Source: Streptococcus timonensis
Lineage (GTDB): Bacteria > Bacillota > Bacilli > Lactobacillales > Streptococcaceae
DNA: 64,000 bases
NCBI RefSeq assembly: GCF_900095845.1
Contig: NZ_FMIX01000004.1
Location: forward strand, 1,061,501 to 1,125,500
Direction: 5' to 3'
The position numbers were made by a program, and so were the translations under genes. A model generated the notes under the pieces. It worked only from the letters and a program-made list of their open reading frames with translations. It was not told the DNA's origin and made no database searches. Shown one piece after another: positions 48,547 through 57,223 of the stretch (the first letter of the stretch is position 1; the number at the start of each line of letters is the position of its first letter).

Positions 48547-49179
48547 ATGGAAAAAATTATCTACAGGAAAGCCAGAATAGATGAATTCCAGAAAATTGGG
48601 AAAGTTTTGGCTGATGCTTTCATGGACTATCCGTTTACGACTCTAATCAAAGACGATTTGAAGAAACCAGAATACTATCCTGCATTCTTAGAACTAATGG
48701 ATAGCCTTCTGACCAAACTCTATATCAAAGGAGAGACCTGTCTTGTCGCTGAACAAGACGGGGAAATCATGGCAGTTGCCCTTTTGCAACAGAAGGATTT
48801 TACCATTCTTTCCTATCTATTAAATGGTGTCATCAAACTCTTCCGATACATCACGCCAAGAAAACTTTTAAAGTATCTTGATTTAGTTGAGCGCTCTGAA
48901 CAGCACTTAAAAAAATCAGGAAACTTTGATTGGTATTTGATGATGTTAGGAGTAAACGCTTCTTGTCAAAACCAAGGAATCGGGAGTGCTTTTCTACAAG
49001 AAGGCGTTGAACCTTATCTTAAAACCAAGGGATGCAAACGTTTAGGCCTAATTACTAGTATTGATAAGAACGTCTTCTTTTACAAAAAGAATAACTTTAC
49101 TTTACTAGATTTTATGATGTTAGAATACGGAACAAAATCTATTGGAAACTGGGCTTTTGTAAAAATACTGGATAACTAA
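48547..49179 (+). CDS. GNAT family N-acetyltransferase (second)
   Basis: Acetyltransferase of 210 residues. The acetyl-CoA loop is QNQGIGSAFLQ (Q-x-x-G-I-G), preceded by the beta4 strand WYLMMLGVNAS and followed by RLGLITS and FYKKNNFTLLDF. AAGGAG stands 7 nt before the ATG. The substrate is unknown. The gene is alone, between the DUF1827 gene and the convergent metK, with which it shares a terminator. Confidence 0.9.
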   Translation: MEKIIYRKARIDEFQKIGKVLADAFMDYPFTTLIKDDLKKPEYYPAFLELMDSLLTKLYIKGETCLVAEQDGEIMAVALLQQKDFTILSYLLNGVIKLFRYITPRKLLKYLDLVERSEQHLKKSGNFDWYLMMLGVNASCQNQGIGSAFLQEGVEPYLKTKGCKRLGLITSIDKNVFFYKKNNFTLLDFMMLEYGTKSIGNWAFVKILDN

Positions 49180-49188
49180 TTTAAAACT

Positions 49189-49222
49189 AAAAAAGATTGG
49201 TCTAAGAACCAATCTCTTTTTG
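49189..49222. terminator. Bidirectional terminator between the GNAT gene and metK
   Basis: AAAAAGATTGGT and ACCAATCTCTTTTT pair around a short loop, with A and T runs at the ends. Confidence 0.88.
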
Positions 49223-50413
49223 TTACTTAACTGCTTCTTTCAAGGCTTCTACCTTGTCCAAGCGTTCCCATGGAAGATCAATATCTGTACGTCCCATATG
49301 TCCATAAGCCGCTGTTTGACGGTAGATCGGACGTTTGAGGTCAAGCATTTGGATGATTCCTGCAGGACGAAGGTCAAAGATTTGACGCGCTGCTTTTTCA
49401 AGCTTACTTTCAGCTACCGTACCAGTACCGAAGGTATCGATACGGACAGATACAGGCTGGGCTACACCAATAGCGTAGGCCAATTGCACTTCTACTTTCT
49501 TAGCAAGACCTGCAGCAACAATGTTTTTAGCAATGTAGCGAGCTGCATAAGATGCTGAGCGGTCTACCTTAGTTGCATCCTTACCAGAGAAGGCGCCACC
49601 TCCGTGACGTGAATAACCACCATAGGTATCCACGATGATCTTACGACCAGTCAAACCTGAGTCCCCTTGAGGACCTCCGATAACGAAACGACCTGTTGGA
49701 TTGATAAAGAATTTAGTCTCATCGTCAAGGTACGAAGCTGGAATCACTTCCTTGATGACCTTGTTGATTACATCCTCATGGATTTGTTCATTGCTGACTT
49801 CTGGATCGTGTTGAGTTGAAATAACGACAGTGTCCACACGCACTGGTTGGTCATTTTCATCATATTCAACAGTAACTTGAGATTTAGCGTCTGGACGAAG
49901 GTAACTAATTTCACCAGACTTACGTAGCTCTGCCAAACGACGAACCAACTTGTGGCTGAGTGAGATTGGCAATGGCATGAGTTCTTCTGTTTCATCCACC
50001 GCAAAACCAAACATAAGACCTTGGTCACCAGCTCCAATCAAGTCAAGTGGATCTTGATCGGCATTTCCACGAACTTCCAAGGCTTCGTTGACACCTTGGG
50101 CGATATCTGGAGATTGTTCTACCAATGATGGGTGTACTCCGACCGTCTCAGCAGAAAAACCATATTCTGTATTGGTATAGCCAATCTCTGCGATTGTATC
50201 ACGTACGACACGGTTAATATCGACATAAGCTGTAGTTGAGATCTCACCAAAGACATGTACTGAACCAGTATAAACAGCTGTTTCAGCAGCAACGTGTGCT
50301 TCTGGATCTTGCTCTAAAATAGCATCCAAGATAGCATCTGAAATTTGGTCTGCAATCTTATCTGGATGCCCCTCAGATACCGATTCAGACGTGAATAATT
50401 TACGTTCTGACAT
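49223..50413 (-). CDS. metK: S-adenosylmethionine synthetase
   Basis: Makes S-adenosylmethionine from methionine and ATP in the cytosol. Motifs: [16 protein letters not shown] at the N-terminus, [33 protein letters not shown] and the P-loop-like [16 protein letters not shown]. Length 396 is standard. Its ribosome site is an unusually long GGGGGG (50422-50427) that lies inside the S(MK) leader, so translation should drop when SAM is plentiful. Confidence 0.98.
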   Translation of the reverse strand: MSERKLFTSESVSEGHPDKIADQISDAILDAILEQDPEAHVAAETAVYTGSVHVFGEISTTAYVDINRVVRDTIAEIGYTNTEYGFSAETVGVHPSLVEQSPDIAQGVNEALEVRGNADQDPLDLIGAGDQGLMFGFAVDETEELMPLPISLSHKLVRRLAELRKSGEISYLRPDAKSQVTVEYDENDQPVRVDTVVISTQHDPEVSNEQIHEDVINKVIKEVIPASYLDDETKFFINPTGRFVIGGPQGDSGLTGRKIIVDTYGGYSRHGGGAFSGKDATKVDRSASYAARYIAKNIVAAGLAKKVEVQLAYAIGVAQPVSVRIDTFGTGTVAESKLEKAARQIFDLRPAGIIQMLDLKRPIYRQTAAYGHMGRTDIDLPWERLDKVEALKEAVK

Positions 50414-50513
50414 AAAAATGTCCCCCCTTAAAAAATATTCGTTATAGAGTTACAAAGAACTGGTAGGAAGAGTAGTTGCAATCAATCCCACCACCTTATC
50501 GGGACCATATAAC
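50414..50513 (-). promoter_or_regulatory. S(MK) box (SAM-III) riboswitch of metK
   Basis: The metK leader carries the layout of the SAM-III switch of Lactobacillales. The anti-Shine-Dalgarno GGTCCC (50501-50506) can pair with GGGAC of the ribosome site (50420-50424). A stem TGGTGGGA (50486-50493) with TCCTACCA (50461-50468) closes the variable arm, and GTAAC lies between it and the ribosome site. Binding of SAM is known in this class to favour the pairing that hides the ribosome site. Confidence 0.85.
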
Positions 50514-50519
50514 CTATCT

Positions 50520-50528
50520 ATTATAACA
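50520..50528 (-). promoter_or_regulatory. metK extended -10 promoter
   Basis: TGTTATAAT on the minus strand, 7 nt before the leader start; no good -35. Confidence 0.65.
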
Positions 50529-50600
50529 TGAATCTTTGAAAAATACTCGTATGATTGCTATTTTTCTTACTAGGAAAATGTTTTCTAATCTTAACCAAAT

Positions 50601-50638
50601 AAAAACTCTTAAAGTAGATGAGTTTCCACTTTAAGAGT
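50601..50638 (-). terminator. Terminator after the GntR gene
   Basis: ACTCTTAAAGT / ACTTTAAGAGT with a 12-nt loop; the minus strand continues TTTTTATTTGG. Confidence 0.85.
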
Positions 50639-50649
50639 GATGTTATAAA

Positions 50650-51348
50650 CTAATTATTTTCTAGATAAAATTCAAACCGTTCTCCGACGTATTGGCTCTT
50701 TACATACTCAAAAGCTGTACCATCATCAAAGTATGAAACCTGGGTCAGGCCTAAAATCGCATGCCCTTTTTCAACTTCTAAATAATGAGCTATCTTTTCT
50801 TTTGCTAAACGCGCATATATGGTCTGGTGAGATTTACCAATTCGATAACCATGCTCTTGCAAGGTTTGAAAGAAGTGCTTGGTTACTTCCTCTTTTTTGA
50901 AATTTTTGATAAATTTCTCAGGAATCGACGCCACTTCATAGACAACAGGAACCTTATCCGCATAACGAACACGCTCCATACGAATGATATTGTCAGTTGG
51001 TAGTAAACCTAGTTTAGCCACTTCTTGCTCATTTGGAATGGTTCGACGATAAGAAATCAAGTGACTAGACGGAGTTTTCCCTTGAGCTTTAACAATCTCC
51101 GTAAAACTAGTTGTTCCACGCATTCTTTCCTGAACACGTGTGCTTGAAACAAAGGTCCCACTACCTACACGTCGTTCCAAAACTCCTTCTTCAACCAAAA
51201 GAGAGATTGCTTGACGTAAGGTCATGCGGCTAACGGCAAATTCTTCTGCTAAATCTCGCTCACTTGGAAGTCTTTCCCCAATTTTCCAACTTCCCTCATC
51301 AATGTCTTTCTTGATTTGGTCATGGATTTTCATATAAGCTGGTAACAT
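50650..51348 (-). CDS. GntR family (HutC subfamily) transcriptional regulator
   Basis: DNA-binding repressor or activator of 232 residues. The N-terminal winged helix-turn-helix (about 10-75) has [20 protein letters not shown] and [13 protein letters not shown]. The C-terminal UTRA effector domain (about 95-228) shows [15 protein letters not shown] and the final [16 protein letters not shown]. The effector is unknown; HutC relatives sense sugars, amino sugars or histidine derivatives. It is divergent from guaA, from which its start is 140 nt away, so it could act on that shared region. Confidence 0.92.
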   Translation of the reverse strand: MLPAYMKIHDQIKKDIDEGSWKIGERLPSERDLAEEFAVSRMTLRQAISLLVEEGVLERRVGSGTFVSSTRVQERMRGTTSFTEIVKAQGKTPSSHLISYRRTIPNEQEVAKLGLLPTDNIIRMERVRYADKVPVVYEVASIPEKFIKNFKKEEVTKHFFQTLQEHGYRIGKSHQTIYARLAKEKIAHYLEVEKGHAILGLTQVSYFDDGTAFEYVKSQYVGERFEFYLENN

Positions 51349-51488
51349 GCTTGATCACTTCTTTTCTTTATTTTTTCCATTGTACCCTATCTCATAGGGA
51401 AAAGTCAAACCGCACTTGTATGGTTGGTAATTCTAACCCTTTTATGATAGAATATTCAAGAAGATATTTCTTTGAAGAAAGGGAAAAG

Positions 51489-53051
51489 ATGAGCAACATT
51501 TCAACTGATTTGCAAGATGTCGAAAAGATCATCGTACTGGACTATGGTAGCCAGTACAACCAACTCATCTCACGTCGTATCCGTGAGATTGGTGTCTTTT
51601 CAGAACTAAAAAGTCACAAGATTTCGGCTGACGAAGTCCGTGCTATCAATCCTATCGGGATTGTACTTTCAGGTGGTCCAAACTCTGTTTACGAAGAAGG
51701 ATCGTTTGATATTGATCCAGAGATTTTTGAACTTGGAATTCCAATTTTAGGAATCTGCTACGGTATGCAGCTATTGACTCACAAACTTGGTGGTAAGGTT
51801 GTTCCTGCAGGTGACGCTGGTAACCGTGAATACGGTCAATCAACATTGACTCACACAGAATCAGCTCTTTTTGCGGGTACTCCAGATGAGCAGCTTGTCT
51901 TGATGAGCCACGGTGATGCTGTAACGGAAATTCCTGCTGACTTTGTTCGTACTGGAACTTCTGCAGACTGTCCTTATGCATCTATTGAAAACCCTGATAA
52001 GAAAATTTACGGTATCCAATTCCACCCAGAGGTTCGCCACTCAGTTCACGGTTATGATATTTTGCGTAACTTTGCTTTGAATATCTGTGGTGCCAAAGGT
52101 GACTGGACTATGGATAACTTCATCGAGATGCAAATCAAACAAATCCGTGAAAAAGTTGGAGATAAACGTGTTCTTCTCGGACTTTCTGGTGGTGTTGACT
52201 CTTCTGTTGTTGGGGTTCTTCTCCAAAAAGCAATCGGTGATCAATTGATCTGTATCTTTGTAGACCACGGTCTTCTCCGTAAAGGGGAAGCTGACCAAGT
52301 TATGGATATGCTTGGTGGTAAGTTTGGTCTCAACATCGTTAAAGCAGACGCTGCCAAACGTTTCCTTGATAAATTGGCTGGTGTATCTGATCCTGAACAA
52401 AAACGGAAGATTATCGGTAACGAGTTTGTTTATGTCTTTGATGACGAAGCAAGCAAACTAACAGACGTGAAATTCCTTGCTCAAGGGACACTCTATACAG
52501 ACGTGATTGAGTCTGGTACGGATACTGCTCAAACTATCAAGTCTCACCACAACGTTGGTGGACTTCCAGAAGACATGCAGTTTGAACTGATTGAGCCACT
52601 CAACACTCTTTACAAGGATGAAGTTCGTGCACTAGGTACTGAACTTGGTATGCCAGACTACATCGTATGGCGCCAACCATTCCCAGGACCAGGACTTGCT
52701 ATCCGTGTCATGGGGGAAATTACTGAAGAAAAACTTGAAACTGTTCGTGAGTCAGATGCTATCCTTCGTGAAGAAATCGCTAAAGCTGGCCTTGACCGCG
52801 ACATCTGGCAATATTTCACTGTTAACACTGGCGTTCGTTCAGTAGGTGTTATGGGAGATGGCCGTACTTACGACTACACCATCGCTATCCGTGCTATCAC
52901 TTCTATCGATGGAATGACGGCTGACTTCGCCAAGATTCCATGGGAAGTACTCCAAAAAATCTCAGTTCGTATCGTAAACGAAGTTGATCACGTCAACCGC
53001 ATCGTCTACGATATTACAAGTAAACCACCTGCAACTGTTGAGTGGGAATAA
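51489..53051 (+). CDS. guaA: GMP synthase (glutamine-hydrolysing)
   Basis: Converts XMP to GMP using glutamine and ATP. The N-terminal class I amidotransferase has [19 protein letters not shown] (nucleophile cysteine) and QFHPEVRHS. The ATP-pyrophosphatase domain has [14 protein letters not shown], and the C-terminal dimer domain ends in [11 protein letters not shown]. The ATG at 51489 follows GAAAGGGAAAAG and gives 520 residues; the frame is open for 46 codons upstream without support. No purine riboswitch is visible in the leader. Confidence 0.98.
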   Translation: MSNISTDLQDVEKIIVLDYGSQYNQLISRRIREIGVFSELKSHKISADEVRAINPIGIVLSGGPNSVYEEGSFDIDPEIFELGIPILGICYGMQLLTHKLGGKVVPAGDAGNREYGQSTLTHTESALFAGTPDEQLVLMSHGDAVTEIPADFVRTGTSADCPYASIENPDKKIYGIQFHPEVRHSVHGYDILRNFALNICGAKGDWTMDNFIEMQIKQIREKVGDKRVLLGLSGGVDSSVVGVLLQKAIGDQLICIFVDHGLLRKGEADQVMDMLGGKFGLNIVKADAAKRFLDKLAGVSDPEQKRKIIGNEFVYVFDDEASKLTDVKFLAQGTLYTDVIESGTDTAQTIKSHHNVGGLPEDMQFELIEPLNTLYKDEVRALGTELGMPDYIVWRQPFPGPGLAIRVMGEITEEKLETVRESDAILREEIAKAGLDRDIWQYFTVNTGVRSVGVMGDGRTYDYTIAIRAITSIDGMTADFAKIPWEVLQKISVRIVNEVDHVNRIVYDITSKPPATVEWE

Positions 53052-53146
53052 TATATAAGAGTAACTTAGGCTAAGAATCCTTGATTTAACAGCATTTCTG
53101 TTATTATAAAAGGTTAAAAATCATTCAAAATTGATTGGTTCCTCAC

Positions 53147-53188
53147 CAAAAACCCCACCAGAAATATTTCTGATGGGATTTTTTATAT
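53147..53188. terminator. Bidirectional terminator between guaA and the membrane cluster
   Basis: CCCACCAGAAA / TTTCTGATGGG nearly palindromic stem with A run left and TTTTTT right. Confidence 0.88.
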
Positions 53189-53205
53189 TAAATTTTATTT
53201 TTCTA

Positions 53206-53772
53206 TTAGTTGTTTCTCTTTTTCGTGTAAAAATCGTTAACCTTCAGTAAAACATTTCCTGCCATACCATTATAAATCATGATAGTCTCAACAAAGGAAG
53301 CGCAGGCAAAAATCGCTAGTATTCTAACATCTCCCCAGAGATAAAAAGCAATTGCAGACAAGATATAACACAGTCCTCCGCCTAGGAGCAACCAGAATAT
53401 CAACTGCCTTGCTTTTGCAAACCACTTTGTAAAAGCATGAGTGTCAAATTTAGTAATATCAACAGCGTAAAAAGTAGCTTCATTCATTTGTAAGTTTTGC
53501 AGTTTGTAAGCGTAATAGCTCATGACGCATTGACAGAGTAACAATAGAAGCAATTTTAAAAAAACATTTTGTAGGGTGAAAAGTCCACTGATAAATGCTA
53601 AAATAGCATATCCAATCACGTAACTATTGGCAAGAGTTAATTGGCTCATCGAGCGATAAGAGGCCTTTTCATCCATGGCTAACAAGGATTTTGTCTTTTT
53701 ATTATAAAAGAGTATTTGGCCTTTCTGATACTGTCCTAATTGTACAAGTATATCTTTCTTTTTTAAAATCAT
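53206..53772 (-). CDS. Hypothetical membrane protein with N-terminal YN-x2-TK segment
   Basis: Not recognised. The 188-residue protein has a cytosolic N-terminus (1-45) containing GQILFYNKKTKSLLAMDE, then four hydrophobic segments in two pairs (about 48-66, 70-88, 122-140 and 146-164). The N-terminal segment resembles that of the larger protein encoded at 53989-54663 (EAVYYNTRTKEALVAKKS), so the two may be distant paralogues with the same layout. AAGGTG lies 10 nt before the ATG. It is 59 nt after the small DUF4176-like gene and is the last gene of the cluster. Confidence 0.75.
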   Translation of the reverse strand: MILKKKDILVQLGQYQKGQILFYNKKTKSLLAMDEKASYRSMSQLTLANSYVIGYAILAFISGLFTLQNVFLKLLLLLLCQCVMSYYAYKLQNLQMNEATFYAVDITKFDTHAFTKWFAKARQLIFWLLLGGGLCYILSAIAFYLWGDVRILAIFACASFVETIMIYNGMAGNVLLKVNDFYTKKRNN

Positions 53773-53831
53773 CTAACAACACACCTTAATATTTTCCCTA
53801 AACCTGAGATAGCATGGTAAATTTTGACACA

Positions 53832-53996
53832 TTAGGCATACTCCTCTTCTAATTGTTTGATAATTTTTTGGCGTTGTAAAGGAGAATAATCCGATACCAA
53901 GGTAAAACTCATAGCTAAAGACAGTGTTGCTATGATTAGTTCTGTTTGATCTTTTAGTTTAACCACTGTTCCCAATGGTAATAGTGTCTCACTCAT
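53832..53996 (-). CDS. Short DUF4176-like protein
   Basis: A 54-residue protein. Its N-terminus, LLPLGTVVKLKDQTELIIA, closely resembles the start of DUF4176 proteins, which accompany LXG effectors of type VII secretion in Firmicutes. The rest lacks the tyrosine/proline-rich part expected of DUF4176 (about 80 residues) and instead ends in a charged helix, LQRQKIIKQLEEEYA. It may be a short variant or a degenerate copy. Its start overlaps the end of the upstream membrane-protein gene by 8 nt, with GAGAAG as ribosome site, so the two are coupled. No type VII secretion genes are in the window. Confidence 0.62.
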   Translation of the reverse strand: MSETLLPLGTVVKLKDQTELIIATLSLAMSFTLVSDYSPLQRQKIIKQLEEEYA

Positions 53997-54663
53997 ATTT
54001 CTTCTCCTTGTCTTCTGCAAATATCACTTCCCCTTGTTCATACTTCCGCACGGCTAACAACCAGCGGATGGGGTTGTTTTGGAATAAGAAAAGGTACAAC
54101 AAGGCAGGAAACAGGGCTGCCAAAAGCGAGAAAAAGATTTGTATATCAAATGGTTCCTGCTTATTGAATGAGTCAATAATGCCCGGGATAGCAGCAGCAA
54201 ATATTACTATAGTAGTCATAAAAACTAATAACATGACAATCATAAAAATAAACATTTTCCCAAACGTCGCTTTTTTCTTGCTAAAATTTTCCCAAAACAG
54301 ATTTGAATCAACAGCTTTCGCAAACTGTTGAGAACTTGCCCCCTGAACCTGCTTCACTTCTTTATACAAGGCTTCTTCCATCATCCATATAAAGCCAAAG
54401 CAAATAAAGAACTGGGCAGCGATATAAGGCGGAACCATCCAGCTACTGTATCTAAAACCGGAAAAAGCTGGTATAGCTACCATTCCCCCTATCAAACCTA
54501 AGAAAATAAAAACCAACATCAAAGGAATAATAGCATTATTGCTCTTCCTAGCCCCTTCCGTATTTAATAAGGCACTCTTTTTGGCTACCAGAGCCTCTTT
54601 TGTTCTAGTGTTATAGTAGACGGCTTCATCACCGCTTTGTCCAATAAAAATTATTTTTCTCAT
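53989..54663 (-). CDS. Hypothetical four-helix membrane protein
   Basis: Not recognised. The 224-residue protein has an N-terminus (1-42) with the segment EAVYYNTRTKEALVAKKS, then hydrophobic segments at about 46-64, 76-95, 137-160 and 173-192, and a charged C-terminus ending in EDKEKKYE. It shares the layout and the N-terminal Y-N-x-x-T-K signature with the protein encoded at 53206-53772. The ribosome site (GGTGATTAAAA) is weak. It lies 28 nt after a 33-codon frame and overlaps the DUF4176-like gene by 8 nt, forming one cluster. Confidence 0.75.
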   Translation of the reverse strand: MRKIIFIGQSGDEAVYYNTRTKEALVAKKSALLNTEGARKSNNAIIPLMLVFIFLGLIGGMVAIPAFSGFRYSSWMVPPYIAAQFFICFGFIWMMEEALYKEVKQVQGASSQQFAKAVDSNLFWENFSKKKATFGKMFIFMIVMLLVFMTTIVIFAAAIPGIIDSFNKQEPFDIQIFFSLLAALFPALLYLFLFQNNPIRWLLAVRKYEQGEVIFAEDKEKKYE

Positions 54664-54691
54664 TTTTAATCACCATAGTTTTAAAACATCT

Positions 54692-54793
54692 TTATAAAAC
54701 AATATTTTTCTTTGTCGTTCGATCTTTTAAAAGAATTTTTAATAAGTCAGCAGACTCCATAGCCAACTGTTCTTCACTAATATCTATCGCCAT
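54692..54793 (-). CDS. 33-residue reading frame, possibly a remnant of a longer gene
   Basis: Short frame starting at ATG 54793 with AGAAAGG as ribosome site 7 nt upstream. The product begins MAIDISEEQLAMESADLLKI and ends DRTTKKNIVL. The pattern LL-x-DRTT-x-KNI recalls the N-terminal ends of larger restriction-modification or phage-type proteins in which the text continues with a WATD-like segment; here a TAA follows at once. It may be a true small protein opening the membrane cluster, or the stump of a lost gene. This likeness is from memory and unverified. Confidence 0.5.
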   Translation of the reverse strand: MAIDISEEQLAMESADLLKILLKDRTTKKNIVL

Positions 54794-54871
54794 AAAGCAA
54801 CCTTTCTTCTTATTAATTGATATTTCTAAAAATATGTACTTTTCATTTATTAATCTATTATATTTTACCAC

Positions 54872-54905
54872 AAAAACACACTGAGATACTCGTCCCAGTG
54901 TGTTT
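54872..54905 (-). terminator. Second hairpin after the helicase gene
   Basis: AAACACACTG / CAGTGTGTTT with a 12-nt loop, followed on the minus strand by TTTTTGTGG. It backs up the terminator at 54993-55024. Confidence 0.75.
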
Positions 54906-54992
54906 ATTTCATTTTAGGATAACTTCATTCAGTAGACTGAAGAATTCATCATAGCCTCCACATCTGCTGATATAATACTTCTAAATTATTCT

Positions 54993-55024
54993 AAAAAAAC
55001 AGTAAAACCTTCTGGTTCTACTGT
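54993..55024 (-). terminator. DEAD-box helicase terminator
   Basis: Minus strand ACAGTAGAACC-agaa-GGTTTTACTGT, then TTTTTTTAG. Confidence 0.9.
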
Positions 55025-55031
55025 TTCATTT

Positions 55032-56375
55032 TTAAAAAGTTTGACGTTTAGCTTTGCGCTCTGCACGTCCACGGGCACGACTTTCTGCCCGCTTAGTCTT
55101 CCTGCGTTTTTCATCGACCGCCCACTGGATTTTCTTCTTATAGCCTGGTTTGACTTTTTTCTTTTTCTTTTTAACCAAGCCAATCATTTCGATATCCAGT
55201 TTTTCTTGTTTTTTCTCACGATTGGCACGACGGTCACGGTCATAAGTGTCTTGGAACTCTCCATCTTTAACAACCTTAGGTACAAACTTAATTCCTAATT
55301 TCTCTAACTCACGAATATCAGAGTCATCGCTTGGTTGATAGAGGGTAATGGCTGTACCTGGTAGACCATTACGTCCAGTTCGTCCGACACGGTGAACAAA
55401 GAAAGACAAGTCTTGTGGAATGGCATCGTTGATAACGTGGCTGACACCCTCAATATCAATCCCACGCGCTGCCAAGTCAGTTGCGACGATATACTCAAAA
55501 TCAAGATTTTTAACCTGATTCATGATCCGTTTACGTTCACGAGGAGCAATATCTCCATGGATCTTAGCCACCTTCAAGCCTTGAGCTGTTAGGTAGCTGT
55601 GCAATTCATCCGCACGAGTTTTTGTATTGACAAAAATCATGGCGAGATACGGCTGTATGACTTGAGTCAACTCATAAATTTGAGCATTCTTGTCACGACC
55701 CTTGGTCGAAATCAACCAGTTGTCAATGGTATCAGAGATAACTGTCTTGGTCTTGATTTTCTCCATGACAGGATTTGACAAGTATTTCTTCAAGAATGGT
55801 TGCAGTTTTTGTGGAATAGTTGCTGAAAAGACCATAAACTGCAAGTCCTTAGGAAGACTTCCTGCAATCTTATCGACTGTCTCCAAGAATCCCATATCCA
55901 AGGTCATATCTGCTTCATCGACTACAAAGGTCTTAGCCTTGTGAATAGCCAAATCACCAGATTTTACCAAGTCATAGATACGCCCAGGAGTTCCGATAAC
56001 AATATGGGGCTGGTTGCTAGCTAATTTGTCAATCTGACGGGCCTTGTCTGTTCCACCAACGTAGTTGGCAACACGAATCTCTACTTCTGAGTGTCCTGCA
56101 ATTTGACGAGCAGCTTGGTAAATCTGAGTTGCTAATTCACGACTTGGAGCTGTGATAACGGCTTGTACACTATCACTCTCTTCATCTAGCTGTTGGAAAA
56201 TTGGTAACAAGAAGGTATGGGTCTTTCCTGAACCTGTTTTTGATTCACCGACCAAGTCACGACCTGCCAAGACAATAGGAATCAACTTTTCCTGCACCTC
56301 GGTAGGAGTCGTAAATTTCAACTCCTCCAAGGCTTTTTCTATATATTTTTTAAATTTAAATTGTGTAAATGACAT
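55032..56375 (-). CDS. DEAD-box ATP-dependent RNA helicase
   Basis: RNA helicase of 447 residues, probably in ribosome assembly or mRNA turnover. Motifs in order: Q-motif region TPTEVQ, motif I SKTGSGKT, Ia PSRELA, Ib TPGRI, motif II as DEAD (VVDEADMTLD), motif III SAT, motif V TDLAARGID and motif VI HRVGRTGR. The C-terminus (about 380-447) is strongly basic with KKKKKKVKPGYKKK, an RNA-binding tail. It resembles CshB-type helicases, but the exact paralogue is uncertain. Confidence 0.93.
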   Translation of the reverse strand: MSFTQFKFKKYIEKALEELKFTTPTEVQEKLIPIVLAGRDLVGESKTGSGKTHTFLLPIFQQLDEESDSVQAVITAPSRELATQIYQAARQIAGHSEVEIRVANYVGGTDKARQIDKLASNQPHIVIGTPGRIYDLVKSGDLAIHKAKTFVVDEADMTLDMGFLETVDKIAGSLPKDLQFMVFSATIPQKLQPFLKKYLSNPVMEKIKTKTVISDTIDNWLISTKGRDKNAQIYELTQVIQPYLAMIFVNTKTRADELHSYLTAQGLKVAKIHGDIAPRERKRIMNQVKNLDFEYIVATDLAARGIDIEGVSHVINDAIPQDLSFFVHRVGRTGRNGLPGTAITLYQPSDDSDIRELEKLGIKFVPKVVKDGEFQDTYDRDRRANREKKQEKLDIEMIGLVKKKKKKVKPGYKKKIQWAVDEKRRKTKRAESRARGRAERKAKRQTF

Positions 56376-56489
56376 AATTTCCTCGATTCTATCTATCTAC
56401 TCATTATACCATAATTTAGTCTATTACAGGGGCTGGATTTCCGTCAAGAATAATACTATGAACATTTTAACAACCAAGCATACATAAGA

Positions 56490-56521
56490 AACACTCCTAG
56501 TTACGATGAACAAGGAGTGTT
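56490..56521 (-). terminator. Terminator of the iron-siderophore operon
   Basis: ACACTCCT / AGGAGTGT with a 14-nt loop, followed on the minus strand by TTTCTTATG. Confidence 0.75.
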
Positions 56522-56527
56522 ATAAGG

Positions 56528-57223
56528 TTACTTAAGCTTCCACTCGTCTCTCAGCCAATCACAAAAATAGTGATAACGTTCCTTAAGAGCTTCATGATGC
56601 CCATAAGCATCAAACGTGCAATAAGTCGAAGGGACTTTCTCTGAAATCAGGTCATGTAGATCTCTGGCATAAATAGGAGCCTTAGACAGACGATTGGAAT
56701 GATTGGCACCTTCTGTTTGACCATTTTGCAGATAAATTAGGCTTTGACTCTGTATCAAGGTATGTTCCCTACAAAAGTCTATAAAGTCTGGATACCAGAA
56801 AGAGCCACAGATAGAGAAGATACAGGTCACAGGTAAATGACTACTATAAAGACTATAGATAGCAGCAAGACCACCCAGTGAATAGCCACCATAAGCAATT
56901 CTACTTTCATCAATCAAGAAGTCCTTTTGCAGAGTTGTTAGAATCCCTTGAAAGATCTTCTGATGGTATTGGTCTACCTTCCCACCAAAATCTGGTGCCC
57001 CTTCTTTCAATGCATCAGACTGCCAGGGTGTAAAGTCATCCAGACGATTTTCTGGAATCAAACCCACCAAAATTACAGATTGGGATAGGGCTGACAAATA
57101 GTCCAATTGCCCATCATTTAAAAGAATCATTGGGTAGGCTTGTTGAGGATCATAGTTCAAAGGAAGACTGACCCTAACTCGAATCCCTTCCCAGTTAAAC
57201 TCCTTATTTCTTGATAAAGTCAT
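56528..57223 (-). CDS. Alpha/beta-hydrolase esterase, siderophore-esterase-like
   Basis: Serine hydrolase of the esterase D / IroE-Fes group, about 231 residues. The nucleophile is in GGYSLGG (G-x-S-x-G), with oxyanion and strand motifs YPMILLNDGQ and IFSICGSFWYPDF, and a C-terminal histidine in AYGHHEAL. No signal peptide is seen, so it is cytosolic. It is the last gene of an iron-complex ABC operon, where such enzymes open trilactone siderophores to release iron; this role is inferred from context. The ATG at 57223 lies inside the end of the binding-protein gene (20-nt overlap) without its own ribosome site. Confidence 0.82.
   Translation of the reverse strand: MTLSRNKEFNWEGIRVRVSLPLNYDPQQAYPMILLNDGQLDYLSALSQSVILVGLIPENRLDDFTPWQSDALKEGAPDFGGKVDQYHQKIFQGILTTLQKDFLIDESRIAYGGYSLGGLAAIYSLYSSHLPVTCIFSICGSFWYPDFIDFCREHTLIQSQSLIYLQNGQTEGANHSNRLSKAPIYARDLHDLISEKVPSTYCTFDAYGHHEALKERYHYFCDWLRDEWKLK

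Larger units (their letters stand above)
54794..55031. other. Intergenic region upstream of the membrane cluster
   Basis: 238 nt, AT-rich, holding two hairpins (54874-54905 and 54993-55024) that act as terminators for the helicase transcript. A promoter for the membrane cluster must lie around 54800-54870, but I find no clear consensus. Confidence 0.5.

Noticed and set aside
51351..51488. 46-codon N-terminal extension of GuaA
   Set aside because: GMP synthases start near the ATG at 51489, which has a ribosome site; the upstream part covers the divergent promoter region.
51349..51488. Purine riboswitch in the guaA leader
   Set aside because: The conserved purine-aptamer loop and junction texts are absent; the leader is short and AT-rich.
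54986..55183. 65-codon basic frame (MAWLKRKRKK...) overlapping the end of the helicase gene
   Set aside because: Out-of-frame reading of the lysine/arginine-rich helicase tail; it has no signals of its own and runs through the terminator.
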